Of a DNA stretch of 64,000 nt, positions 46,202 to 57,774 are shown piece by piece. A program made the translations under genes and the position numbers. Where the stretch lies: the NCBI GenBank assembly GCA_905178155.1, contig CAJINV010000012.1, positions 491,271-555,270 of the forward strand, given 5' to 3'. Under the pieces are notes generated by a model, which saw only the letters and a list, made by a program, of their open reading frames with translations, made no database searches and was not told the origin of the DNA. Origin of the DNA: Amoebophrya sp. A120. Its lineage: Eukaryota > Sar > Dinophyceae > Syndiniales > Amoebophryaceae. How positions within the stretch are numbered: the first letter of the stretch is position 1; each line of letters opens with the position of its first letter.

Positions 46202-49200
46202 TCAGGGATAGGACGGGTTCGTCGTGTCAGATTTTGATGTCCAACTCGCGGGTCAATCTTTCTACGAGCCTTAGTCGTGTAGTTGCGGTCGCCGCCCGTA
46301 CAACTGGGTTAGGGCAGTGGTGGAGGTTGGTGTCGCGGTACTAAGACGGCTGCTGGTCGTGTGGGGCATAGAATGATTCGCTTTAATATGGGCCAAGAAA
46401 TATTATTATACGGATTTTTCCTTGTCGTCGTCTAAATTTTCGAAAAGCTTCGCGCTTTCCTCCTAAAGTGAGCAATTATATGGGAATTGTCCAATGAGTA
46501 ACGTCTGTCGAGCGCTGCCTATGCCTATCCACAGGTCTAAATTCAGAACGAATTGAAGAAGGCGGCTTTATTGACACTAGCGCAGGTCGCGTCTTGTAAA
46601 CCTTGCAGTCGTACCTACGACCGCAAATATGTAGGCTCTTGTAAAATCGCACTTTTTAATATGCTACACGGAGGACAGGAGAAAGCTATACAAAACAACA
46701 AAAGCGTGTTATTGCTTTTCTCGGAAGATCATCAAAAATGGTATTAGCAAGAAAAGTAATGCTATTTATACTGAAAACATTTATGAGATGATGAACATGG
46801 AATACACACTGAATCGCAAGGACTCGAAGATGGTACAATGGAAATGCGCGGATAGCCTGAGACCAGAGAGGCATAATTCCGTTGACGGAGCCAGGTTTAT
46901 GAAATCAATTCCGGTCGTCATCCTCGTACTCGCGAATTTCTCGGATCCAAAAAAGTTGAAATACTTTCTTGATCATTTTGATTTTTTTGAATTTGTTTTT
47001 CATTTTTTTTTTTTTGGATCTGTGCCCGTGCTGCAGTGATTCACTATGAAGCGATTGCTCGAGTGTGTGTCGTGGCTGATCAGAATACTCATACTGCCGA
47101 ATAGCAGCATATATAGAACAGCTTCTGCGTTATTGTCTACTTAGCCAAGTTCTGTCAACGTTCGCGACCGATTTCGATGACTGTAAATTGAGCGCAAGCG
47201 AACAATATGGGCAGAGGATATGATATGCAGCGCATCTCATAGATACTATCTTCGTCACCAAAACGAGGCGACTTTCTTAGTTACGCAGAGAACCGGGCGG
47301 CGCGCCCTGCGGGCCGGCGGATCCATCCCTGCCTGGTCGGGCGCGCGCCACTGTCGGGCGCGCGCCACATCAGCTTGCTACGCACCGACCCTACGGCGCC
47401 GGTAGCCAACGGCACACCGACCCTGGGCCATGCGTCGACTTGCCACCAGACTCCCCGCTGCCGAGCTTACTCTGCGGGCGCCCGGTGCTTTATTGCTATT
47501 CGCGGGGGGCGCATACTTACAAATCGGCCGGGCGGCGGGCAGGCCCGCCCGCCCGCCCGCCCGCGGGCAAACGGGCGGGCCCGGTGCGGTTCCTTCGACA
47601 AAAAACAAAAGACGCCGCCCAAGCGCACCACGCACAGCCAGCATGCAAGGCCGGCCGGCGGCGGGCGAAGGGGCGCGGGGGGGCGCGCGCGACGGCGGGC
47701 GCCACCAAACCCCGCGCGGGGCGGGTCGTCGGACTGGGGCGCCACCACTTGTTCTTTGCGTTCGTGTCGTGAATCTGGCGCGCGGGCGTCACCTGTTGCA
47801 CGGAAAAGCGCGCAGCACGGTCGGCGTCGCGACCGCCACAATCGCGGAACAGGCCCCCACTGCGCCCACCGATCGGGCCAAGCCGGGGCCCCTCGGTAGC
47901 AATGGGCCGCGCCCGCTTCCTTGGTGCGAGGGAGCTCACCCACGTCCCACGCCACCCGCCCCCACATCAATCCCACCAGGAACAGACGCGCGCCATTCCG
48001 TCCTCCTTCGTGTTTTCGGGCCGCGCCACTTTCAGAACCATGCGCAAGATCGCCCCAAGCTCTCCTGCGTCCGGGGATTTGTCTGTCAAGGGCGCGCAGA
48101 GGCGGCGCCTTCGAGGTCCATGAATGCGCCGCCGCGTCTTTTCGCTTCGGGGGCCGAAGCTGTGCGCGCGGCTGCCGGCGGCGGCAGCTAAGGCCCCAAG
48201 GGCGCGCGGGATGTGCGCACGGCTCGGAACGCCATTCGTCATCGAACTCACTGGGATGGAAACGGTACCCGCGGCCGCGTTCCCCCCGCGTTTTCACGTT
48301 GTAAGTGCCCGCACGACGGGCGCCCCCGCGCGGCTGACATACGCAAACTAGCGCCGCGGGCTCGCCCGTGCGTTCTTCTCCGCGTTCTCCCGCTACACGC
48401 ACGCTGCCCATAGCTCGCCGCTTTGAAGGGCCAAAGCCTTACCCTCCCCTCGCTCCTCCCCGCCCAAAGATAAAGCAGCCAGGCGCCCGCGCGTTTCGCT
48501 GCGGCCGGTCCCTCCGGCTTCGGCACATGCGCACCCGCGCGAAAGCCCCGCCGGCCGAGTATCTCCATGGGGGCCGCGGGCGGTGGTTTCGTCCCGGGAC
48601 AATACAGGCAGCAGGAGGGGCCCCGGCACCGAGGCGCCGCGCTTTTTTGTTTTTCAGCTTCTCGGAGTTAAAAAACTGGGCCACCTCCTTCCCAGGCTGG
48701 TTCTTCTGCGTTCGCATCCAAAGAAAAGCGCCCCGCGCAGGCCTTGCACCCCTCCAGCTCCCGGCCGCCGGCGTTAATTGCTAGCGGAAACCATAATTCC
48801 CACACACCGTCTTCTTTTGTGGTATCTATTCATTGAACGCAGGTGAACAATGCGGAACAACAGTGGCATTAGGAAACACACAAAGTCACTTTGCCTTCTG
48901 CGGCCGCTAGCAGAGACAGGACTGCATTCATTTTTTTCAATTTTTTCGTGCTCCAAACCGAAGCAGGATGAGATAAAAAAGAACCAAATAGAAGAAGTCT
49001 CTGAGTTGTTGTTGTTGAGATAGTAACAGACACACTTTCACTTTTTTTGGGTTGATAAAAACAACTATCATGATTTTTTACTTTTTCATTATCTATCAAG
49101 GTGCCATTTCGAGTTGGAAAGCTAGAGCCACCTAGAGCTGCAGCAAATAGAAGATCATCATATGTTTTTGGCTTTTTTGCTTTTCTTGTAAGTAATTGGT

Positions 49201-49530
49201 GCAGGTGCAGATGCTGTTGCAAGAATCGGGGCGGACTAGTGACCGCAAGGAGTTGTAAATACAGCAACAGGAGCATCAGCGTTGATGTAAAAAAGTGCAT
49301 TAGTTTCTTGAATAAACCACTCTCTGACAATATTACTTTCGAAACTTGTGAAGTAAACGCATTCCTGTTGATCCTCCTTCTTGCCCACTGTAGTCCCTCA
49401 TTTTTGCCAAATTTTTCTAAGATAAACCTCCTCTCTACAACAACTTCTCCCAGGGGTATTAGATGACAAGCAAGCTTCTCTTCATCCCGAAGTTCTTGGT
49501 CTTTACGAACAACAAGAAGTTCCTCGCATT
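46202..49530. other. Intergenic region with a GC-rich island (about 47.28-48.79 kb)
   Basis: 46.2-47.27 kb and 48.79-49.53 kb are AT-rich without supported ORFs. The middle is very GC-rich, with a CCCG run at about 47540-47575. It has long open frames on both strands but none that I recognise. Boundaries are abrupt at both sides, which suggests an insertion, but I found no terminal repeats. Confidence 0.5.
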
Positions 49531-52500
49531 CTATAACTGCTCCCGCGTATACTCCGGCTCATCCGGTTTCAAACTCCTGGTGATGCAAAACGCGGGGAAA
49601 AAGTTGTCATTCCGCCTGATGGTTTTCGCGTTCTCCCGCCCCTCCAAGTCTCGGATCATAATTCTCGTGAAAGAATGGTTGTACGAAACACCCGTCATCA
49701 TGTTGTCATCGGCGGATACTACGCCGGTGCCGTTGTTTTCATTGTCTTTGTTTTCTCCTTCCTTCTTCAGCTGCATTTTGGCCAATTTGTCCTCCCCGAT
49801 GATCCCGACACTCCCCCCGCCAGAAACACTCGGCTCCGCGCACGCCGCTCCGGACCCGCATTCCTCTTCCGAATCACTATCGAAATACGCTTTGTCCTTA
49901 GACTTGGTGGAAAAGTGCGTTCGCAACACGTCCAGAAACTCCTCAAAATTCAGCCCGATCAAGCTATGGTTGTCGATTTTCTCCAGAAAGAAACCTATGC
50001 AATGTAAATTTCCCGTACATGTACAAAATGCATGACAAATTTCGCTAACTTGCAGTGTCCAACTTGTCATGCTAGACTAGGATTGCAGGCAAGTTTTGTC
50101 ATGCAGAGACTGCCTTTGTACGTGTACGGGAAATTTACTGTGGATAAAACCGGAGTTCAACTCATGCGCCGTCGCAGGAGAACCGGGGACGACCTTGGCA
50201 CAGAAAATTTGCGGAATTTGCTTCTTTTCTACTAAAGCGGCAGTAGTTGTACTACTAGTCGTGTCTACTTTCGGATCCACCATTCCCTTCTTCTGATCCC
50301 TGACCCCGCGCTCCCGGACCGCTTTCGGCGTCGGGATCAAACACAGCCCGTTCCAGATGCAAAGTTTGGTCGCCGTGTCGGAGGGAAGGAAATCCAAATC
50401 GATTTTCTTCTTCAACTCTTCCCCGTTACGGAGGAGGATGACTTCCGGTTTATTTTTCTTGTTTTCTTCGTCTTTAATAATAATATCACTGCTCTTGTAC
50501 TTCGCCAACTCCTCCTCGACGTGTAAAACCGTGACGATCACCTTTTCGTTGAACTGGACCAAAATATCCCCAATCTTAAACCCGTGCTTCTCCGCACAAC
50601 TGCCAGATGTGATCCGCTCTACTAACAAACACTGCGTGTTCGCTTCGGAGTGTTCAACGAGCCTGCTGATCCACTCGGAATTCACCCCGTGGTGAGGGGC
50701 TTCAGACAAAGAAAGCGGCTTGAACTCGCAGGACAGAGACGGGATCTCCGTGATGGTTGTGTACAGCTTTTTCTGCTTTTCATCCGTGAGAGCAGCAGTT
50801 TCTTCGGAACAATTATCGTCAGTTTTCTTCTTGTTATTATTCCCAGCAGTTTTCATCGGCTGTTTGTGTTTCTTCTTCATAGTCGTGATTTTCCTTCGCT
50901 TCAATTCCGACTCCGATTCCGCATCTTGTTCCTGCTTCGCTGCGTTTTTATCATCCTCGTCTTTGATCTCAACCAACAAAGGTTTCACGTAGTCGTAAAT
51001 CGGCAGCATCGCGTATTCCCACTCTTTCGTCTTATCGTAGTCGTCCGCCTGCGACATGAAGTGGCAGTAAATCCCGACCAAATGCCCTTCATCCGTCACG
51101 CAAACGCCGCCAATCACCCCCGCTAAATCATCCACCAAATGAAACCCAGTGACGTTCCGCTCCCGCCAGACCGGGGGGGAGATCAGTTTGTAGCTCGGCG
51201 TGAAGTGGGACAGCAACGCCGTTTCCTGAACGGTGACGTCGCCTCTATCCGTTAACCCGATGAAATTCACGTTGTCCCCGATCTGGGCTTTTTCCTTTCG
51301 GGGGTCGCTGTCGGGTAAATCTTCGTCATACGGGTCGATCCAGGTTAACGGATAGTTCTCCGGTAACGGGTAGTCGCCGAGTCTTTCCTTCTCGACGGAC
51401 AGTAAAACAATGTTGTGCACGGGGTGGACGAAGCGGATTTTCGCGAACACCTTCAAAATCTTCGCGAATTCTACTTGCACCAACCCCATCTGCTGGGGGA
51501 CGGTTTCCCGGTCGCACGCGATGATCACATTGTCCTTCTCATAGGAAACCACGATCCCCACACCGGTCGAAACAGATCGGTTGTTATGTTCCAAAATCTC
51601 CGCACCGAGTGGGGTTCGGTACTCGATCAGAACCAGCGACGGTAAGACCTTCTGCGCCCACACCTATCAAATGTAAAAGTGTCTGGGTCTGCAAGAATGC
51701 AACTTGTCACACTAAATCTGAAGCATGCAAAAATCTGTGCTGCATGATTACCAAAAGTCGTCCGGTTTTGACCAAGTCGGAAGGGAGTTTCTCATGCAGG
51801 ATAGGCATGAGAGAGATCGCACATCAGAATCTGTCATGCTAGGTCCTGCATTCCAGACCTCATGGGTCATGGAACAGCTGCATGGCAAATCGCGCATTCT
51901 TCCAGACCCAGACACTTTTGCATTTGATAGCACCGGCATCCGGTCTAAAGCCGTCCAGAAATGCCGCAAGTTTTTCAACCCCTTCGGCTTCTCGATCTGC
52001 TCTTTCAAGTCTTCCTTCTTGATTTTCCCACCAAACAATTCGTTTTCCTCCTTTTTCGTGTACGTTTTCCACTCATCGGAATCAGAACAGTGATTTTTCT
52101 CCTTCATGTACCAGGTCGTGATCGAGCCCGCGATAAATTCCCGCTCCATCAAAATACCCGCCGTTTTCACTACGCGCGACTCCGCGTTCATCTGCTTATT
52201 CCAGGTGGCTGAAAACCGCTCGTGGTGCCGGATCTTCCGCATTTCCTTTACGAATTCCGTCAAATTCGTCGTCTTCTGGTCGTTGATCGCATGTAATACA
52301 CAGTAGCTGTTGATTTTATTCCCGAAGACGAAGCCGCGGGCGGCTGTCCAAACGCCATTATTCTCAACATTCACCGCCATGGTTTTCCCGTAGGAATAGG
52401 GAATGTTATGGAAAACACCCCCGCCGCACTCCGCGAAGCTCTTCGGGGAAAAATCTTCGTGGGAACGAACTAAAATCGAGGTTTCGAGCAATTCCTTCCC

Positions 52501-55343
52501 GCGGTAAATCGTGAATTTCAACTCTTTCCCGATGTTGTCGTCGAGAATCTGTTCCAAGGTGACAAAATCGGCGACGATCTCGTCGCTGATCTTGAAAAGC
52601 ACATCGCCAGGGATGAGCTTCTGGTGGGAGACCGATTCCGGCATCACGTTGTCAGTCAGGAGCATACCGGTGAAAATCGGCGAGTTTTTGGCCTGCTGGT
52701 GGGTCTGGACCTGATAGAATAGGATTACGATTTATTTTTCTTTCAAGTGCTGACTACAAGAAAATGCGAACAGACGTATTGTTCTTCAAGACGCATAGCA
52801 GCTGTACTACTAACCAGACCGGATGAAACAACACAAAGAATAGAAGCAGAATGGAGTTGTTGTGGAAACCTTCAGTCCAAAAGGTGACTAGAAAAACACA
52901 AATTTGCGTGATGGCTACAGGCAACTTTGCATGAAGGCAACAAAAGTCCTTCACTTGATGCATTTTGCTATGTTTTCACCTGCACCAGCGAATGAAAATC
53001 AGTGTACTAAAACCAGTTGGCTATCATAATATCACCTGCGTCAACCTCAACTTTGTATACGCAAAGCAACATTTCATCTGCTTGCAAAACAACTGCATTA
53101 AAAATACCTGCTTCTCCACCCCATCGGGCACTCCCAGCCGGCTGACCGCATCAAAGTAGCTGAATTTCCAGCTCGTGCACACTGTCCCTCGCGGGATTTC
53201 GTATGGTGAGCAAAAACGTCCCCATCCCAGAGTCAAGATGGCAAATGTGCTACACAAATCAACCAGCTTTGGCCGTTGCGCATGACAAATTTGGAATCGC
53301 AATGTAGTCGCGTTTAGCTAGTGGTAGTGAAGCAGCATCACAGATCTAGCATAGCATGCGCATGTGCGCATCACAAATCGCAAACGACAATAGAATCTTC
53401 TTCTCATGGGTCTCCGCATGAGAAACATTTTCAGCATGCAGATTTGCATTACAACTCTGGGGTGGGGACGTTTTTACAGATGATATTTCGCTGCAATTAT
53501 TCTCCTTATCCACCAACAGTTCCAAGGCCCGTTTCACCCGGTCCAACGGGAGATAAAATGCCGAGGCGGATAACGTCGCCCCGCCGGCATTCAAAGCCAC
53601 CGCGTGTCCGTCTTGATTGATCACGGGGGATCCGTATGGATTGCAAAAATGTCTGGGTCTGGGAGATTCTGCGAATTGTCATGCACGTTTTGCATGAGCC
53701 ATGATGTCTGTGATGCATGCCGTAGCATCACAGATTTTTCGAGGAGATCTTGGTGCCTATTTCGCATGACAAATGCCCTATCCGCGTAGCAAAAATTCCA
53801 TTCCCTGTGCTACTCATGCAATATAAATTTTTTTAGAATCCAAAAACAGCATCACAAGTTGCATTCTTCCAGACCCAGACATTTTTGCATTTGATAACCC
53901 GGAGGAACCACCTGACGTGTTCGACGCGGAGCCGACGTAAAACGTGTTCTCGTCTTGCATGATCTGCCCACAATAGTGCGGGCAGTTTCGGTCAATGCGG
54001 CCGATGATACCGGATAGAATCTGCGTTATGGATGTGTCAGGATTGAAATCGACAAAGTTGAAATGATTTGTCATGCATAAAATCGATACCAGTTGGAAAC
54101 CTAATTTCCAAGCGGTGCATGACAAATTTTCCGAGCACCGGAATCCAATTTGTCGTGCTGTTTGGGCACAGATGACTGCTTTTGCCATGCTACTTTAGCA
54201 GCTCTATTGTAAACCCTAGACAGGCTCACAATCGGCCTCACTTGCCACTCCTGCAAGAGAGGCACTTCATGGCTTGCATTTTATGCGTGGCAAATCATTT
54301 CAACTTTGTCAATTTCAATCCTGACAGTTCCATATGCGTCTTCTCCCCGCTGTCGTTCCCGATTACCCGGATGTCAATGCCAGGTTTCAGTGCCTCGGGC
54401 TTCAGTTCAATCGGCTCCACTTTCGTGAAACGGAGGTCGGATTGCTTGAACTTCAAGAACCCGAAATCATGTATGCTGTGCAAAAGTATCGTACTCGTAC
54501 TAATGCTAATCGCAATCATGCATGACAAATCTTGTTTGTTAGCCAAATCAGCATTACAAACTCCATTTTTCCTTCTAAAAAAACTTGTATTGCGATTCAT
54601 ACTAGTACGATGCTTTTGCAATGCATATCATGCACCGGATCCCGATACACCGCCTCCACCTGGATCTCTTCATTCTGGTCAAACAGTATCAAAAGTAAAA
54701 ATGTCTGGGTCTGGGAACTTGTGATGCTGGGCAGCGTCTCATGATGAGGCTACAAATGCTGGCTCAGCATGACAAGTTTCTGAGCTCCTAGGTGAGTGTT
54801 GCCAATTCTGCATCACAAACTGCGCTTCTGCATCACAGAAAAACGGAGCTCTTGGGTAACGTGCATGACAGATTTAAGAGTCATGCCAGCCAAGCATGAC
54901 AAACATGAATTCTTCCAGACCCAGACACTTTTACAGTTGGTAAACAGCGCCGTCGCGCAGATCGGCCCGGATCCGACCACGTGGCGGTTGGTGAGAATCA
55001 GATTTTCGGAAACCACAAATCCCGTCGCCCTCGCGGTTTGCGGCGCATCTCCGTTGAAGGAGCGGAGGAAGGTGACTTTCAGTGCAACCACGGACTGCTT
55101 TGTTTTCTCCAGAGTGGCGATCCAAGCGTCCTCCACGGAGCGGAGCTTCTCCTTGTTGGAAACCAGCATCTGCTGCTTCTGTTCAACGATACCATTTTGC
55201 TGTTTTTGTGCCGTCATGATTTTCTGTGTTGCTAGTTGTGGGGAGGTTTCTTGGATGATGTCGGGAGTGGAGGAAACGGAGTCCACTGCTGCTGTTGCTA
55301 GTACCTCGGGGCGGCCGGCTAGGACTTCAGGTCCGTCTACCAT
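49531..55343 (-). CDS. HtrA-family serine protease of the NMA111/Deg7 type, 1232 residues
   Basis: Exons 55343-54943, 54681-54628, 54466-54335, 54021-53897, 53629-53486, 53196-53108, 52710-51930, 51659-50147 and 49990-49531 total 3699 nt (1233 codons with stop). The trypsin-fold triad is visible: His121 (LTNRHVV), Asp152 (RDPVHDFGF) and Ser236 (SGGSSGSPV). [12 protein letters not shown] and the following LKISDEI-type segments match the NMA111/Deg7 pattern of a protease domain, PDZ domains and a second degenerate protease half (from about residue 576, [13 protein letters not shown]), followed by more PDZ-like sequence ([20 protein letters not shown]). A Lys-rich segment (about 800-830) could be a nuclear localisation signal. 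Length is a little above the ~1000-1100 usual in the family. Seven of eight introns are introners with a 5-bp target repeat; one (52711-53107) is GT-AG. In yeast and plants relatives act in nucleus or chloroplast; here no plastid leader is visible. Confidence 0.9.
49996..50146. mobile_element. Introner, AAATTTCCCGTAC family
   Basis: 151 bp from TATGC to GGATA. Exact flanking repeat AAACC (49991-49995, 50147-50151). Removal reads [11 protein letters not shown] in the protease. Confidence 0.9.
51665..51929. mobile_element. Introner, TGTCTGGGTCTGG family
   Basis: 265 bp from TATCAAATG to TGATA. Target copies ACACC / GCACC, a 4/5 match. Removal reads DRMPVRAQKVLP. Confidence 0.85.
53202..53485. 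mobile_element. Introner, CCCCACCCC family
   Basis: 284 bp from TATGG to TGATA, inverted ends AAAAACGTCCCCATCCC / GGGTGGGGACGTTTTT. Exact flanking repeat TTTCG (53197-53201, 53486-53490). Removal reads [12 protein letters not shown]. Confidence 0.9.
53635..53896. mobile_element. Introner, TGTCTGGGTCTGG family, two codons from the catalytic serine
   Basis: 262 bp from TATGG to TGATA. Target copies ATCCG / ACCCG, a 4/5 match. Removal restores [14 protein letters not shown]; the junction splits codon 238, and the catalytic Ser is 236. Confidence 0.9.
54027..54334. mobile_element. Introner with long terminal inverted repeats
   Basis: 308 bp from TATGG to CCATA with inverted ends of about 45 bp (left arm includes GTCAGGATTGAAATCGACAA). 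Exact flanking repeat TGCGT (54022-54026, 54335-54339). Removal reads [13 protein letters not shown]. It has the longest terminal repeats seen here. Confidence 0.9.
54472..54627. mobile_element. Introner, GCAAAAGTATCGTAC family
   Basis: 156 bp from TATGC to GCATA. Exact flanking repeat TCATG (54467-54471, 54628-54632). Removal restores [11 protein letters not shown]; the junction splits the codon of catalytic Asp152. Confidence 0.9.
54687..54942. mobile_element. Introner, TGTCTGGGTCTGG family
   Basis: 256 bp from TATCA to TGGTA. Exact flanking repeat AACAG (54682-54686, 54943-54947). Removal reads [11 protein letters not shown]. Confidence 0.9.
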
Positions 55344-57774
55344 TCTTCTGTTGAGAGCGTTTGTGGCTGTTGCGCTTGCGTCGATTGCTTTTTCTAAGAT
55401 AACATGTGAGCAGAAGAATTAGAAAATGTGGTCAACATAGATGATGAAAATAAATTCCGATTGTTCTTGTAGCAATGAAAATTGTGTTGAAACCTGGGAT
55501 GATTGATGGTGATTTTGAAGGATTGTTTTTGTGGAACGGGAGCAACAGGAAGTCGAATTTATGCAGGAACATTGTAAGGCGTTTCTTTGAACTCGAAGTG
55601 AACATTTGAAGAGCTTGAAAAGATCACGCGCAAGAACTGGGGAAAAACGGGTACAGGCTGTAGGATCAATTATGACACGCTATGAATTATGATCTATTGT
55701 GAGTTTCAACGGAATTCTTGAATTCGATTCTTGCGTTTGTACCATGTGACAAGTATGTACAGCTGTGGACTGCATAATTGAATTGAAATTTACATCTAGT
55801 GGGTCCTGCATAAGCAGCAAAAGCAAAGACTGCCTGCAAGAGAACTACGTGAGACCTGGATAGGTGCAAGGTGCACAAGAGAACTACGTGATTTTTTGCA
55901 GTCGATTCAGTAATCAGCATAGCTGCGTGGCCACACTGTGGTTAACTTTTCTTCCTTTTCGCGAGAACAGAATGAACGCCGCGCGGGTTTCTATTTGCAG
56001 CACTTCTTTTCCTTCGTGTGCTCATTGTTTGCGTTCAGACTTACGGCGCTTTCGGCATGTCCGCAAAAATCACACACACTGCAAGGAAGTTGACGAGGCT
56101 GCGGTCCGCGTGAACCAACAAACAACAGTGGAACACCGGCGCCCGCCTTTTGGTGTGGTGCACAACACACAGACCGCAGCGCCCGGGCTTACTGCGCGCA
56201 GCACGGCCAACAGCTTCACTCTGCGCGACAAATGGCAGGCCGGCCCGGGGCCCGCCACCCGGCGCGCGAGATGAAAAGTGCGGGCTGGCTGCGCCGGCGC
56301 TCCCGGAGGCCTGCCAGGAGATTGATAGATACGCGGCGCGCCCGGCAGGGAAGGAACAAAAAACCGAAAACTCAAGCCGCTTAGCGGGCCAGCCAAAGGG
56401 GCCCACCCTGAGCAAAAACGCGAGGGCGGGGGCGCGCCCACCCGGGAACGAACCGAAGGCCCCAATCAAAGGCCCCGGCCCGGTCGGCCGCGAACGCGGG
56501 CCACGATCGGGCGACCAAACAAGGCGCCGCGCGGGCGCCTTTTTGCGGCGGTAGGGCCAAACGGGCCAAGGCCCGCGCGGCCTTTGCATCCAACCGCGCG
56601 CGAGGCCCCCGGCCCGCGCGCCGGCTCCATCTATCGGCCGGGCGTCCGCGCGTCTTGCCTAGATATTCGTCGATGTGGGTGGCTTGCCCCCCTCCTCCCG
56701 GCCGCATCGCTTCGCGGGCGCCCCCCGGGCCGCTTCGTTTCCGATCGCGACAGGCTGCAACCTCCACCGGCCTTTGTCCGGCCGCGCCACCGGGGGCGAT
56801 AGAAGGGGGCCAAAGCCCCCCGGCCCGCGCCTGGCCCTCCTTCCCGGGCGCCGGCAAAGGGCTGCGCACAATCCAAAAGCAACGCGCGCGCCCGACTTGC
56901 GGGCGCGTCTCCACGCCCGGCACACCCAAGGAAGTCGCGCTGGGTGCGGCCAACCATCGCCGTCGCCCGCGGGGCTCACCTCTCGCCCCCATCTCAGAGG
57001 CCTGGCAAAGCCCCCGAAAGAACCCGCCCGGCCGCGGGCTTTCTGGCTCTGGGGGCTGCTCTCACGTCGCGGCCCTGCCAGCTATTGCCGACCCCAGGGC
57101 GAGCGCTCCTGGTTTACTTATGCGCCCTGTCTAGAACAACGGCCGCGATCATGCTTTCGCTCATCCAGCATCGGGTTCGGGATGGGGATAAGATAACTTC
57201 TCGGGGGCAAAAAAATATCACGAACTGACATCTAGCGGGAACACAAACAGTGGACGTCGGCTCATTTGCTCCTGCAACCGACATGGCGCCGTAGTGCCTT
57301 CGGCTGCCGTGCATTATTCGAGTTTCACCCCTTTTTATTTTCATGTTGCGTGAAAAGTATTCTGAGGCCAGCAAAAACTACTTTGCAAGGATCGTCACTT
57401 CGAGGATGAAATCGTCGCGGTGCAGCTCGTGGTTCCGTTGCAGCCAAAATAGCGTTGCTCAGCATGTTGTTCGTGCACGCACTGTAGAAATGAAGAGTAG
57501 TTCGTGGTCTGCCCCCTCGCACTGCTGCACGAGAGACTGACGCAGAATTCAGTGGAAAATAACTCTTGACCTCTAGTACAATGAAGTGACGCAAGTCCTC
57601 CAAATCGCACTGGGAACCCAGAAGCATTCATTGTACACGTGGAAAAGTGTTGTAGCTGAAACAGGCTGTAGAATCTTATTCGGCATCACGTAATATTCTG
57701 CTGAACCTAAAAAATGAATCGAATCCCGCACCGGGGGGTTGTTGACAAAGACCGTGTCCATTCTACTTCTATAT
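55344..57774. other. Intergenic region with a GC-rich island (about 55.97-57.23 kb)
   Basis: 55.34-55.97 kb and 57.23-57.77 kb are AT-rich without supported genes. The island has overlapping open frames on both strands typical of GC-rich DNA. No terminal repeats or target duplication found. The region must contain the upstream sequence of the protease gene and the 3' end of the carrier gene. Confidence 0.5.

Noticed and set aside
47430-48191. Long plus-strand ORF, with an overlapping minus-strand ORF at 47467-48411
   Set aside because: Both strands are open over the same GC-rich stretch and neither product shows a fold, motif or plausible start context.
56381-56992. Minus-strand ORF in the third GC-rich island
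   Set aside because: Same reason: overlapping open frames on both strands, low-complexity Arg/Gly/Ala sequence.
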